From contig DVIQ01000004.1 in NCBI GenBank assembly GCA_018711185.1, forward strand, positions 1 to 64,000: DNA of 64,000 nucleotides. Reading direction: 5' to 3'. The translations under genes were made by a program, and so were the position numbers. Below are positions 41,939 to 50,119 of the stretch, piece after piece (position 1 is the stretch's first letter; each line of letters begins with the position of its first letter). The notes under the pieces are model-generated. The model was not told the DNA's origin. It ran no database searches and was given only the letters and a program-made list of their open reading frames with translations. Source of the DNA: Candidatus Limivivens intestinipullorum (GTDB lineage: Bacteria; Bacillota; Clostridia; Lachnospirales; Lachnospiraceae).

Positions 41939-43576
41939 TTAGTTGTCCTCCGGCTTTTCGTCGTTGCTGTAAACCTGGCGCTTTCTTGCCATTTCGTCGC
42001 TTTCCAGGTATTCGTCGTAGGTGGTAATCTTGTCGATCAGGGTTCCGTTGGGAAGGATTTCCATGATCCGGTTCGCCGTAGTCTGGACAATCTGATGGTC
42101 GCGGGAGGCGAACAGGAGCACGCCCGGGAACTTGATCATGCCGTTGTTCAGGGCAGTGATGGACTCCATATCCAGGTGGTTGGTGGGCTCGTCCATGATC
42201 AGAACGTTGGCGCCGGAGATCATGAGCTTGGAGAGAAGGCAGCGCACCTTCTCGCCTCCGGAGAGAACCTTCACCTTCTTTACGCCGTCGTCACCGGCGA
42301 AGAGCATTCTTCCAAGGAAGCCGCGAACATAGGTCACATCCTTGATCTCAGAATACTGGGTCAGCCAGTCTACGATAATCAGATCATTGTCAAACTCCTT
42401 GGTGCTGTCCTTGGGGAAATAGGACTGGGAGGTGGTGACGCCCCATTTAAAGGTTCCCTCATCCGGCTCGATTTCACCCATGAGGATCTGGAACAGGGTG
42501 GTCTTCGCCAGCTCGTTTCCGCCCACAAAGGCGACCTTGTCGTCATGGCCGAGGATAAAGGAGATGTTGTCCAGAACCTTTACACCGTCGATGGTTTTGC
42601 TGATGCCCTCCACGGTGAGAACTTCGTTTCCGATTTCCCGGTTCGGACGGAAGTCGATGTACGGGTATTTTCGGCTGGAAGGACGGATCTCGTCAAGCTG
42701 GATTTTTTCAAGGGCGCGCTTTCTGGAGGTCGCCTGCTTGGATTTGGAGGCGTTGGCGCTGAAACGGGAGATAAACTCCTGGAGCTCCTTGATCTTTTCT
42801 TCCTTTTTCTTATTCGCTTCCTTCATCTGGCGGATCAGAAGCTGGCTGGACTCATACCAGAAATCGTAGTTTCCGGCGTAAAGCTGAATCTTGCCGTAGT
42901 CGATGTCCGCGATCTGGGTGCAGACTTTGTTCAGAAAATACCGGTCATGGGATACCACGATAACAGTGTTCGGGAAATCGATGAGAAATTCCTCAAGCCA
43001 GCTTATGGCGTCCAGATCCAGGTGGTTGGTGGGCTCGTCCAGAAGCAGGATGTCCGGATTTCCAAAAAGGGCTCTGGCCAGAAGCACCTTTACCTTTTCC
43101 GAACCATTCAGATCCTTCATCAGGGAGTAGTGAAGCTCCGGACCGATTCCAAGGCCGTTCAAAAGCTGGGCCGCATCGGACTCCGCCTCCCAGCCGTTCA
43201 TCTCCGCGAATTCGCCCTCCAGCTCACTGGCGCGGATTCCGTCTTCCTCGGAGAAATCCTCTTTGGCGTAGATGGCTTCTTTTTCCTTCATCACATCGTA
43301 GAGATGCTGGTTTCCCATAATCACCGTATCCATAACGGGATAGGCATCATATTTAAAGTGATCCTGCTCCAGGACAGAGAGACGCTGACCGGGGGTGATG
43401 GTCACATCGCCCTTTGTGGTCTCAAGCTGACCGGACAGAATTTTCAGAAACGTGGATTTGCCGGCTCCGTTGGCACCGATGAGGCCGTAGCAGTTTCCTT
43501 CGGTAAACTTAATATTGACATCCTCAAACAATGCTTTTTTGCCGATACGCAGCGTTACATTATTTGCACTAATCAT
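41939..43576 (-). CDS. ABC-F family ATPase (YbiT-like)
   Basis: A 545-residue soluble protein with two ABC ATPase domains and no membrane segments, a translation-factor type. First domain: Walker A GANGAGKST, Walker B ILLLDEPTNHLDLD. A charged linker follows (KEANKKKEEKIKELQEFISRF). Second domain: Walker A variant GGNELAKTT, signature LSGGEKVR, Walker B VLIMDEPTNHLDME. The domain-2 loop lacks the usual glycine pattern, which I recall as common in this clostridial YbiT branch. ATG at 43576 has AAAGGAA upstream. The likely role is rescue of stalled ribosomes rather than drug export. Confidence 0.9.
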   Translation of the reverse strand: MISANNVTLRIGKKALFEDVNIKFTEGNCYGLIGANGAGKSTFLKILSGQLETTKGDVTITPGQRLSVLEQDHFKYDAYPVMDTVIMGNQHLYDVMKEKEAIYAKEDFSEEDGIRASELEGEFAEMNGWEAESDAAQLLNGLGIGPELHYSLMKDLNGSEKVKVLLARALFGNPDILLLDEPTNHLDLDAISWLEEFLIDFPNTVIVVSHDRYFLNKVCTQIADIDYGKIQLYAGNYDFWYESSQLLIRQMKEANKKKEEKIKELQEFISRFSANASKSKQATSRKRALEKIQLDEIRPSSRKYPYIDFRPNREIGNEVLTVEGISKTIDGVKVLDNISFILGHDDKVAFVGGNELAKTTLFQILMGEIEPDEGTFKWGVTTSQSYFPKDSTKEFDNDLIIVDWLTQYSEIKDVTYVRGFLGRMLFAGDDGVKKVKVLSGGEKVRCLLSKLMISGANVLIMDEPTNHLDMESITALNNGMIKFPGVLLFASRDHQIVQTTANRIMEILPNGTLIDKITTYDEYLESDEMARKRQVYSNDEKPEDN

Positions 43577-43724
43577 GGCATTTCCTTTCTTTCGGGCGCG
43601 TTCCGAACCGAAAGCCGAAAAGGATGGACGGAACGCAGGTTTTTCTGCAATAATCAATCCATTCTATTGTACAGGAAAAATGAAAAAAAGCAAGCTAAAC
43701 TTGAATTCAATACCAAGGTTACGG

Positions 43725-43857
43725 AAACAGTTCAGTCCAGGTCTGCGTACATGCTGCGCAGACCGTAAGAACGTGAGTCAGGAGTGCAAAAATCCCATCG
43801 CCGCAGGCAATTTCAAATGGATTTTTGCAGTTGCGGTTCAGCAAGGCTGAATTGTTA
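43725..43857 (-). repeat. Full-length palindromic repeat, copy B
   Basis: Same three-hairpin unit as copies A and C but inverted: AACAGTTCAG, GGTCTGCGTACATGCTGCGC and AGACC, GTCAGGAGTGCAAAA, the CCCATCGCC/GGATTTTTGC hairpin and GGTTCAGCAAGGCTGAATTG. It fills most of the gap between the ABC-F gene's promoter side and the response-regulator stop. Confidence 0.85.
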
Positions 43858-43861
43858 GAAG

Positions 43862-44464
43862 TTACGGGGAATAGGGCTCGTCTGGGTCCGCGAAAATATG
43901 CATCAGCTCGTTTTGGCTGGAAAATCCAAGCTTTTTTAATACCATGGTTTTCTGGTTGGATATGGTTTTGGGCGAGGAATGGAGGGTTACGTCTCTGCCG
44001 ATCATGATTTCAAAAACGCTGCGCTCCGCCGGAGAAAGGCGGGAGAGAAGCAGGGATTTGATCATGAACTCCTGCGGCGTGGCGCCGGCGGCGGTTTTGC
44101 GTATCGTTTCGATCAGAAGATCAAAATGGGATTTGAACAGGTAGCCGTGAGCTAAACTGTTTACGGCAGCTTCAACTACCGTAGTGGGGTTTTCATAGGA
44201 GGTCAGGATCAGCACCTTGGAATCGGTGGCAAGACGAATCTGCCGGGAAGCGGAAATGCCTTCCGATACCGATTTTCCGAGACTTAAATCCATCAGGACA
44301 ATGTCTGGCGGCCGCTGGAGAGCGGCGCGGACCGCTGCCGCGGGATTATCGAAACACCCGGCGGTTTCCATATCAGGCTCCCGGAGGATGGCCCGGCGTA
44401 TTAAAAATTGAAAGTCCATATCGTCCTCGACGATCATGACTGAGATTTTTTTATGGGGATTCAT
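43862..44464 (-). CDS. Response regulator with receiver and divergent LuxR-type HTH
   Basis: A 200-residue regulator. The receiver domain has the acidic pair EDD near residue 14, phospho-acceptor aspartate in IVLMDLSLG near residue 58, a T/S switch in ILTSYE and the conserved lysine in YLFKSHF. The C-terminal 60 residues form a NarL-type helix-turn-helix (LSPAERSVFEIMIGR, SPKTISNQKTMVLKKLGFSS). No histidine kinase gene is adjacent, so it is an orphan in this window. It lies divergently upstream of the BMC operon and could regulate it. Confidence 0.82.
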   Translation of the reverse strand: MNPHKKISVMIVEDDMDFQFLIRRAILREPDMETAGCFDNPAAAVRAALQRPPDIVLMDLSLGKSVSEGISASRQIRLATDSKVLILTSYENPTTVVEAAVNSLAHGYLFKSHFDLLIETIRKTAAGATPQEFMIKSLLLSRLSPAERSVFEIMIGRDVTLHSSPKTISNQKTMVLKKLGFSSQNELMHIFADPDEPYSP

Positions 44465-44603
44465 CGGAAATACTCCTCAAGTGGACTACCCGTCACCGAA
44501 AGGCAAAGGGCTTCTAAGAGTCTTGCGGCTCTATTTATAAAATAGCATGAATAAACGCAAAACGAAAGGATTCCCAAAAAATTTGGGAAAATATGAGTAA
44601 TGG

Positions 44604-44632
44604 TAACGGTTCAACAGGGCCAAGCTGCTGCA
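44604..44632 (-). repeat. Decayed end hairpin of the palindromic repeat
   Basis: GGTAACGGTTCAACAGGGCC followed by AAGCTGCTGC resembles the TTCAGC/GCTGAA end hairpin. It lies in the 433-bp gap 44465-44897, which otherwise holds only the BMC promoter region and short hairpins (GCCGGGC/GCCCGG near 44736-44770). Confidence 0.45.
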
Positions 44633-44720
44633 AATGCGGGAAATAATATTCGGCGGGAAGGGGGGGTCGGGCATGGCCAGCCGTCTTTGAAAGAGAAAAA
44701 ATGAAGTTGGTTTTGTGTTG

Positions 44721-44843
44721 AATTATGTTGCTTTGCCGGGCGAAAAGAGAGAAAATGGAAAAAAGCCCGGAAAAACGCGGGTTTTTGCGGGCGTGAAAAA
44801 CTTGAAAAATTAAGTTGCTTTTTGTAGTCGATCATGATAGAAT
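44721..44843 (+). promoter_or_regulatory. BMC operon promoter with repeated motif
   Basis: TTGCTT at 44815-44820, 17-bp spacer, TAGAAT at 44838-44843, about 50 nt before the aldolase start. A 14-bp motif AATTATGTTGCTTT (44721-44734) recurs as AATTAAGTTGCTTT (44808-44821), overlapping the -35 box 87 bp downstream. This could be a pair of regulator sites. Confidence 0.6.
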
Positions 44844-44897
44844 AAATTCAAACCAAAATAAAACAACATAAACAAACATGTAAGGAGGATTTATTTC

Positions 44898-45707
44898 ATG
44901 GCTGTTAATGAGTATGAAATCAAAAAACAAATCTGCGACATAGGAAAAAGAATCTATGACAGAAACATGGTAGCCGCCAACGACGGCAATATTTCCGTAA
45001 AGCTGAATGACAATGAATTCCTTTGCACTCCCACCGGTGTTTCCAAGGGTTTCATGACTCCGGAGTACATCTGCAAGGTAGACGCAAAAGGAAACCTGAT
45101 CCAGGCCAATGGAAATTTCCGTCCCTCCTCCGAGATCAAAATGCATATGCGTGTTTATGAGAAGCGTCCGGATGTAGGAGCCGTGGTACATGCGCATCCG
45201 AACTTCGCCACCGCATTTGCCATCGCCGGCATTCCGCTGACCCAGCCGATTATGCCGGAGGCTGTTATCGCGTTAGGCTGTGTGCCCATCGCGGAGTACG
45301 GCACGCCGTCCACCATGGAGATCCCGGACAATGTTGAAAAGTATCTGCCCTACTATGACGCGGTTCTGCTGGAGAGCCACGGCGCGCTGACCTGGAGCAC
45401 GGATCTTCTGGCTGCGTATATGAAGATGGAGTCTGTAGAGTTCTACGCGGAGCTTCTGTATAAGTCCAGACAGCTGGGCGGTCCCAAGGAGTTCAGCAAG
45501 GAGCAGGTTGAGAGACTGTACGAGATCAGAAGAAAAATGGGCCTTCCCGGCAAGCATCCCGCAAACCTGTGCGCGGAGCTGAACGGACCGGGCAAAGGCT
45601 GCCATGCCTGTGACGGCGCATGCAGCTGCGGCAGCAAAAAATCAGACATGGATGTTGAGGCCATTGTAGCGGAAGTGACGAAAAAGATTTTGGCCCAGAT
45701 GAAATAG
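44898..45707 (+). CDS. Class II aldolase (rhamnulose/fuculose-1-phosphate type) with C-terminal BMC targeting tail
   Basis: A 269-residue zinc aldolase that would cleave a 6-deoxyketose-1-phosphate to DHAP and lactaldehyde. The catalytic domain (residues 1-about 225) contains ANDGNISVKLND, the zinc histidines in VVHAHPNFATAFA and the third in LLESHGALTWS. After it comes an unusual cysteine motif C235-x2-C238-x3-C242-x-C244 (CHACDGACSCG), a short linker and the amphipathic helix MDVEAIVAEVTKKILAQMK, a typical encapsulation peptide. RBS AAGGAGG. It is the first gene of the BMC operon, marking the compartment as one fed by rhamnose or fucose. Confidence 0.92.
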   Translation: MAVNEYEIKKQICDIGKRIYDRNMVAANDGNISVKLNDNEFLCTPTGVSKGFMTPEYICKVDAKGNLIQANGNFRPSSEIKMHMRVYEKRPDVGAVVHAHPNFATAFAIAGIPLTQPIMPEAVIALGCVPIAEYGTPSTMEIPDNVEKYLPYYDAVLLESHGALTWSTDLLAAYMKMESVEFYAELLYKSRQLGGPKEFSKEQVERLYEIRRKMGLPGKHPANLCAELNGPGKGCHACDGACSCGSKKSDMDVEAIVAEVTKKILAQMK

Positions 45708-45719
45708 GAGGCCCTGACT

Positions 45720-47144
45720 ATGGCAATAAATGAACGGGATATTGCGGATATTGTCCGCAGTGTTTTGAAGGGGATGGCAAACGGCGAGACGGCGGCTCCT
45801 CAGAGCGGCGCGGCGTCTTCCGGGAAGCTTATGGGAATCTTTGATACGGCAGATGAAGCCATTGCGGCCGCGAAGGCTGCCCAGAAAGAGATTCAGCCCA
45901 TGCCCCTGGAGTTTCGTGAAAAGATTATTTCCAATATCCGCAAAAAGACATTGGAGAATGCGAAGATGCTGTCTGAAATGGCAGTGGAAGAGACCGGCAT
46001 GGGAAATGTAGGTCATAAAATCATTAAGCATCAGCTTGTGGCGGAAAAGACTCCGGGAACCGAGGATCTGACTACCATCGCATGGTCCGGCGACCGGGGA
46101 CTGACCCTGACGGAGATGGGGCCCTGGGGTGTGATCGGCGCGGTCTGCCCGTCCACAAACCCCACTTGTACCGTTATCTGCAATTCCATCGGCATGATTG
46201 CCGCCGGTAATTCCGTGGTATTTATGCCCCATCCGTCCGCAAAGAACTGCTCGAATCTGGCCATTGATATGGTAAACCGCGCCAGCGTTGAGGTGGGCGG
46301 CCCGGCGAACATCGCTACGGCGGTGAAAGAGCCCACGATGGATGTCAGCAGCTACATATTTAAGCACAAAGACATCGATCTGCTCTGCGCCACCGGCGGT
46401 CCCGGCGTTGTGACGTCTGTGCTTTCTTCCGGAAAGAGAGCCATGGGAGCGGGAGCCGGAAATCCTCCGGTTCTGGTGGATGAGACGGCGAACATTCCTA
46501 AGGCGGCAGAGGATATCATTAACGGCTGCACCTTCGACAACAATCTCCCCTGCATCGCGGAGAAAGAGGTTGTGGCGGTGGATATGATCGCGGACGAGCT
46601 GATCTACCATATGGAGCAGGCCGGTTGCTATCACGCTTCCCCGGAGGAAGTTCAGAAGCTGACAGAGACTGTTCTGGAAGAGAAAAACGGCAAGAAGATT
46701 ATCAGCCGCAAATGCGTAGGGAGAAGCGCGAAGGTTCTTCTTTCCAAGATCGGCGTCACCGTAGGGGACGACATCCGCTGCATCATCTTCGAGGGCGAAA
46801 AAACCCATCCGCTGATCTGGACAGAGCTGATGATGCCGATTCTCGGTATTGTCCGGGTGAAAAATGTGGACGAGGGAATCGCGGTTGCCTGCGAACTTGA
46901 GCACGGAAACCGTCATTCTGCACATATGCATTCGACAAATGTAAACAACCTGACCAAATTCGGTAAAGCCATTGACACCGCGATTTTTGTAAAGAACGCG
47001 CCTTCTTACGCGGCTCTTGGATTCGGAGGGGAAGGCTATCCCACCTTCACGATCTGCAGCCGTACCGGCGAGGGTCTGACCTCGGCAAAGAGCTTTACAA
47101 AGGCAAGAAGATGTGTCATGGGCGATGCGCTTTGCATCAGATAA
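45720..47144 (+). CDS. pduP: CoA-acylating aldehyde dehydrogenase (PduP/EutE type) with N-terminal targeting helix
   Basis: A 474-residue enzyme converting propanal to propionyl-CoA with NAD+. The catalytic cysteine is Cys278 in DNNLPCIAEKE. The NAD-binding region includes GPWGVIGAVCPSTNPT, and the block GAGAGNPPVLVD is conserved. The first 18 residues (MAINERDIADIVRSVLKG) form an amphipathic helix followed by a Gly/Ser/Ala linker, the usual BMC encapsulation peptide of PduP. It lies 12 bp after the aldolase. Confidence 0.93.
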   Translation: MAINERDIADIVRSVLKGMANGETAAPQSGAASSGKLMGIFDTADEAIAAAKAAQKEIQPMPLEFREKIISNIRKKTLENAKMLSEMAVEETGMGNVGHKIIKHQLVAEKTPGTEDLTTIAWSGDRGLTLTEMGPWGVIGAVCPSTNPTCTVICNSIGMIAAGNSVVFMPHPSAKNCSNLAIDMVNRASVEVGGPANIATAVKEPTMDVSSYIFKHKDIDLLCATGGPGVVTSVLSSGKRAMGAGAGNPPVLVDETANIPKAAEDIINGCTFDNNLPCIAEKEVVAVDMIADELIYHMEQAGCYHASPEEVQKLTETVLEEKNGKKIISRKCVGRSAKVLLSKIGVTVGDDIRCIIFEGEKTHPLIWTELMMPILGIVRVKNVDEGIAVACELEHGNRHSAHMHSTNVNNLTKFGKAIDTAIFVKNAPSYAALGFGGEGYPTFTICSRTGEGLTSAKSFTKARRCVMGDALCIR

Positions 47145-47156
47145 GGAGTGATAGAC

Positions 47157-48374
47157 GTGGAAATGAATATAGAAGCAATCGTGAAACAGGTTCTCGCTGA
47201 GATGCAGGGAACTGCCGCAAGCGCTCCGGCTCCGGCCGCGCCCGCGGCTTCTTCCGGAGAGATTCCGAAGACGGCCCATGTGGCGGTTCTGACCTCCCTG
47301 GAGCATTTTGAGGTAAAAGAGTACCCGATGCCGGAGGTTGGCGACGACGATATCCTGGTAAAGGTAGAAGGCTGCGGCGTCTGCGGAACGGATGCCCATG
47401 AGTTCCGCAAGGATCCCTTCGGTTTGATTCCGGTAGCCCTTGGACATGAGGGAACCGGAGAGATCGTGAAAATGGGTAAGAACGTGAAAGTGGATACGGC
47501 AGGCAAGCCGGTGAAGCTGGGCGATAAGATCGTTACCTGCATGATTTTCAAGGATGATCCGGAAATCACGATGTTTGACCTGAATAAGAAAAACGTAGGC
47601 GGCGCTGATGTATACGGCCTGCTTCCGGATGATGACGTTCATCTGAACGGCTGGTTCTCCGATTACATCCTGATCCGCGGAGGCAGCTTTGGCTCTACGT
47701 TCTTCAATGTAAGCGACCTGGATCTGGACAGCCGTATTCTCATCGAGCCCTGCGCGGTTCTGGTTCATGCGGTGGAGAGAGCGAAGACCACGGGAATCCT
47801 GCGGTTTAACAGCCGGGTTGTTGTACAGGGCTGCGGCCCCATCGGCCTGATCTGCATCGCGGTTCTGAGAACCATGGGAATCGCCAACATCTGCGCGGTG
47901 GACGGCGAGGCGAAGCGTCTGGATTTCGCAAAGGAAATGGGCGCTACCTGTACGGTAAACTTTAAGGACTATAAGGGAATTGAGTCTCTGGCAGAGGCTG
48001 TGAAGACGGCTCTTGGCGGACACGCTGCGGACTTCGCGTTCCAGTGCACCGGTTCTCCCGCGGCTCATTCCAACATCTATAAATTCATCCGCAACGGCGG
48101 CGGACTGTGCGAGCTTGGCTTCTTTATCAACGGCGGTGACGCTACTATTAACCCGCATTTTGACCTGTGCTCCAAGGAAATCACGCTGGTAGGCTCCTGG
48201 GTATATACTCTGAGAGACTACGCGACAACCTTTGATTTCCTGAGAAGCGCAAAGAGAATCGGGCTTCCCATGAGCAAGCTGATTACACACAGATTCCCCC
48301 TTGAGGAAATCAACGAGGCGCTGAAGACAAATCTGGCGATGACCGGTCTGAAGATCGCCATTGTCAACAAATAA
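47157..48374 (+). CDS. Zinc-type alcohol dehydrogenase with N-terminal targeting helix
   Basis: A 405-residue medium-chain dehydrogenase. Residues about 3-16 (MNIEAIVKQVLAEM) form an encapsulation-type helix, followed by a long Ala/Pro linker (ASAPAPAAPAASSG). The catalytic zinc ligands appear in GCGVCGTDAHE and LGHEGTGEI, and the Rossmann fold in VVQGCGPIGLICIAV. The four-cysteine structural zinc loop normally after GDKV is missing here. GTG 47157 is chosen because AAGGAG is 9 nt upstream; GTG 47148 is too close to it. The likely roles are reduction of lactaldehyde to propanediol and/or propanal to propanol inside the shell. Confidence 0.88.
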   Translation: MEMNIEAIVKQVLAEMQGTAASAPAPAAPAASSGEIPKTAHVAVLTSLEHFEVKEYPMPEVGDDDILVKVEGCGVCGTDAHEFRKDPFGLIPVALGHEGTGEIVKMGKNVKVDTAGKPVKLGDKIVTCMIFKDDPEITMFDLNKKNVGGADVYGLLPDDDVHLNGWFSDYILIRGGSFGSTFFNVSDLDLDSRILIEPCAVLVHAVERAKTTGILRFNSRVVVQGCGPIGLICIAVLRTMGIANICAVDGEAKRLDFAKEMGATCTVNFKDYKGIESLAEAVKTALGGHAADFAFQCTGSPAAHSNIYKFIRNGGGLCELGFFINGGDATINPHFDLCSKEITLVGSWVYTLRDYATTFDFLRSAKRIGLPMSKLITHRFPLEEINEALKTNLAMTGLKIAIVNK

Positions 48375-48394
48375 GCAGAAGGGAGTGAAGGGCT

Positions 48395-48700
48395 ATGCGC
48401 GAAGCGGCAGGAATCCTTGAGGTATTCGGATGCGTGGCTGCATTTGTAGCCGCGGACGCGGCGGCCAAGGCCGGAAATGTCCGGATTGAGTCCATCGACA
48501 AGAACAAGCCTGCGAATGCGGATTCGCTGCCTGTCCCACTCATTACCTGCTTGAAAATAAGAGGCAGTGTTGCCGATGTGGAGGCGGCCATGGAGGCCGG
48601 CGCGGCAGCGGCTGAGGCCCTGACCGGCGTGATAACAAAACACATCATCCCGGCCCCCGCCGAAGACACCGAAAAAATGCTCCGAATCAGTGCGATATGA
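48395..48700 (+). CDS. BMC-H shell protein 1
   Basis: A 101-residue single BMC-domain protein that should form flat hexagonal shell tiles. It starts REAAGILEVFGCVAAFVAADA and ends ITKHIIPAPAEDTEKML. Between the first two strands it has a longer, polar insertion (IDKNKPANADSLPVPL) than the other shell proteins here, as in variant BMC-H proteins. Its stop codon touches the start of the large inverted repeat at 48699. Confidence 0.9.
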   Translation: MREAAGILEVFGCVAAFVAADAAAKAGNVRIESIDKNKPANADSLPVPLITCLKIRGSVADVEAAMEAGAAAAEALTGVITKHIIPAPAEDTEKMLRISAI

Positions 48701-48869
48701 ACACAAGCTGCGAAGCGTAACAGTTCAGCCCTGCTGAACCGTTACATGCAAAATCCATACAAAATCGCCTGCGGCGATGGGATTTTGCACTCTTGAATCA
48801 CGTTCTTACGGTCCGCGCAGCATGTGCGCAGACCTGGGCTGAATTGTTACTGCGAAGCAGCTTGTGTTC
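48699..48869 (+). repeat. Full-length palindromic repeat, copy C, nested in an outer inverted repeat
   Basis: The three-hairpin unit (GTAACAGTTCAGC to GCTGAATTGTTAC, about 48716-48850) is flanked by CTGCGAAGC on both sides, like a target duplication. An outer 13-bp perfect inverted repeat GAACACAAGCTGC (48699-48711) with its complement at 48857-48869 encloses it. It lies inside the BMC operon between two shell genes. Confidence 0.88.
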
Positions 48870-48962
48870 ATGAAACAGAGTTGAAAAGCGTATCAGATTC
48901 GTGTAAAATGAAAAGAAAGTGACTATTTAAAGACAGGCGATTCGCCCCAAGGAGGATATGAA

Positions 48963-49238
48963 ATGACACAGGAAGCATTGGGAATGATTGAAACAAGAGG
49001 ACTTGTTGCCGCCATTGAGGCGTCCGACCAGATGGTAAAGGCTGCGGATGTTACTCTGATCGGCACAGAAAAGATCGGCTCCGGGCTGGTAACGGTTATG
49101 GTTCGCGGCGATGTGGGCGCTGTGAAGGCTGCTACCGAAGTGGGAGCTGCTGCGGCTGGAAAACTTGGCGAGCTGGTTGCGGTTCATGTTATCCCGAGAC
49201 CGCACAATGACGTGGAGAAGATCCTGCCTACGATCTGA
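48963..49238 (+). CDS. BMC-H shell protein 2 (PduA/EutM type)
   Basis: A 91-residue canonical hexameric shell protein: [20 protein letters not shown], pore loop EKIGSGLV and [17 protein letters not shown]. About four-fifths of its residues are identical to the protein at 49759, so the two arose by duplication. RBS AAGGAGG. Confidence 0.95.
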   Translation: MTQEALGMIETRGLVAAIEASDQMVKAADVTLIGTEKIGSGLVTVMVRGDVGAVKAATEVGAAAAGKLGELVAVHVIPRPHNDVEKILPTI

Positions 49239-49370
49239 TGATACCCTCGCGGCAGTCGCCAAATGGACATGCAAGCGTGTCCGCTTGGCTCATTGCTCGC
49301 GGGAAGAAAGAAAAGCCGTTTTCGGACATTGTATGTCAAAGGAAACGGCAGCCAGGAAAAGGAAGCTCAT
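49239..49370 (+). other. Spacer with imperfect hairpin between shell genes
   Basis: CCAAATGGACA and TGTCCGCTTGG pair imperfectly around a short loop, and CTCGCGG occurs on both sides of this stem (near 49249 and 49308). It looks like another small intergenic repeat type, though only one copy is seen in this window. Confidence 0.4.
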
Positions 49371-49688
49371 ATGAAAGCAATTGGATTAATTGAACTGCCT
49401 AATTGCACGGATGCGATCGAAGCCCTTGATATTATGCTGAAAACGGCAGATGTAAGAATGCTTACATGGGAAAAGAAGCTGGGCGGACGCCTGGTAACGA
49501 TTATTATCCAGGGTGAGGTGTCAGCGGTGACTGAGGCGGTAGAAGCGGCAAAACACAGAGCCGTGGGTAAGATCGTGGCTTCCGCAGTAATTGCTAATCC
49601 CCATGAAGAGACAATGAAGCTTGTTGCGGTCAGCGCGAAAAAGTATCCGAAGTTGCAGCAGGCGGATAATATTAAGAACTTCGAGTAA
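49371..49688 (+). CDS. BMC-H shell protein 3 with C-terminal extension
   Basis: A 105-residue BMC-domain protein, more divergent ([38 protein letters not shown]). The pore-region motif is KLGGR rather than KIGSG, which should change pore charge. About 18 extra basic residues follow the domain ([19 protein letters not shown]). The start is set by AAGGAAG 6 nt upstream. Confidence 0.88.
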   Translation: MKAIGLIELPNCTDAIEALDIMLKTADVRMLTWEKKLGGRLVTIIIQGEVSAVTEAVEAAKHRAVGKIVASAVIANPHEETMKLVAVSAKKYPKLQQADNIKNFE

Positions 49689-49735
49689 CTCTTCAGCGGG
49701 CCTGCGCGTTTGCTGCGCTGGCCGTAAGAGTGCGT
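49684..49735 (-). repeat. Decayed palindromic repeat copy
   Basis: TAACTCTTCAGCGGGCCTGC followed by GCGTTTGCTGCGCTGGCCGT matches the TTCAGC end plus central palindrome of the main repeat in reverse orientation, with compensating changes in the stem (GGCC for GGTC). It forms a hairpin between two shell genes. Confidence 0.55.
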
Positions 49736-49758
49736 TTATTAAGCAAGGAGGAAGAAAA

Positions 49759-50034
49759 ATGGAATTTCAGGCATTGGGAATGATTGAAACAAGAGGACTG
49801 GTAGCTTCAATTGAGGCGGCGGATCAGATGCTGAAGTCCGCGAATGTTGTTCTGGTTGGAACGGAGAAAATCGGTTCCGGTCTGGTAAGTGTTATGGTGC
49901 GCGGTGACGTTGGCGCCGTTAAGTCCGCAGTTGAGGCAGGTTCCGCGGCTGCCAGCAAGCTTGGCGAGCTGATTGCCGTTCATGTTATCCCGAGACCGCA
50001 CAATGATGTGGAGAAGATTCTGCCGCAGATCTGA
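49759..50034 (+). CDS. BMC-H shell protein 4 (PduA/EutM type)
   Basis: A 91-residue shell protein closely similar to the one at 48963, with the same IGSG pore and [16 protein letters not shown] ending. Most differences are conservative (Ala/Ser, Val/Ile). RBS AAGGAGG. Confidence 0.95.
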   Translation: MEFQALGMIETRGLVASIEAADQMLKSANVVLVGTEKIGSGLVSVMVRGDVGAVKSAVEAGSAAASKLGELIAVHVIPRPHNDVEKILPQI

Positions 50035-50119
50035 GACAGGGCAGGAGAGGTTCATATCGGAAGCGCTGCGCTGTGTGAGCGGCAGACGTTCAACTGACTG
50101 AACCGTAGAGTGAGCAGTG

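Noticed and set aside
42095..43768. Long plus-strand frame opposite the ABC-F gene
   Set aside because: The minus-strand ABC-F protein has full motifs; the opposite frame has no recognisable domain and runs through a palindromic repeat.
45642..48290. Very long open frame on the minus strand opposite the BMC aldehyde and alcohol dehydrogenase genes
   Set aside because: It mirrors well-supported plus-strand genes, has an Arg/His-rich composition without domains, and lacks a ribosome site; it is an artefact of codon bias in high-expression genes.
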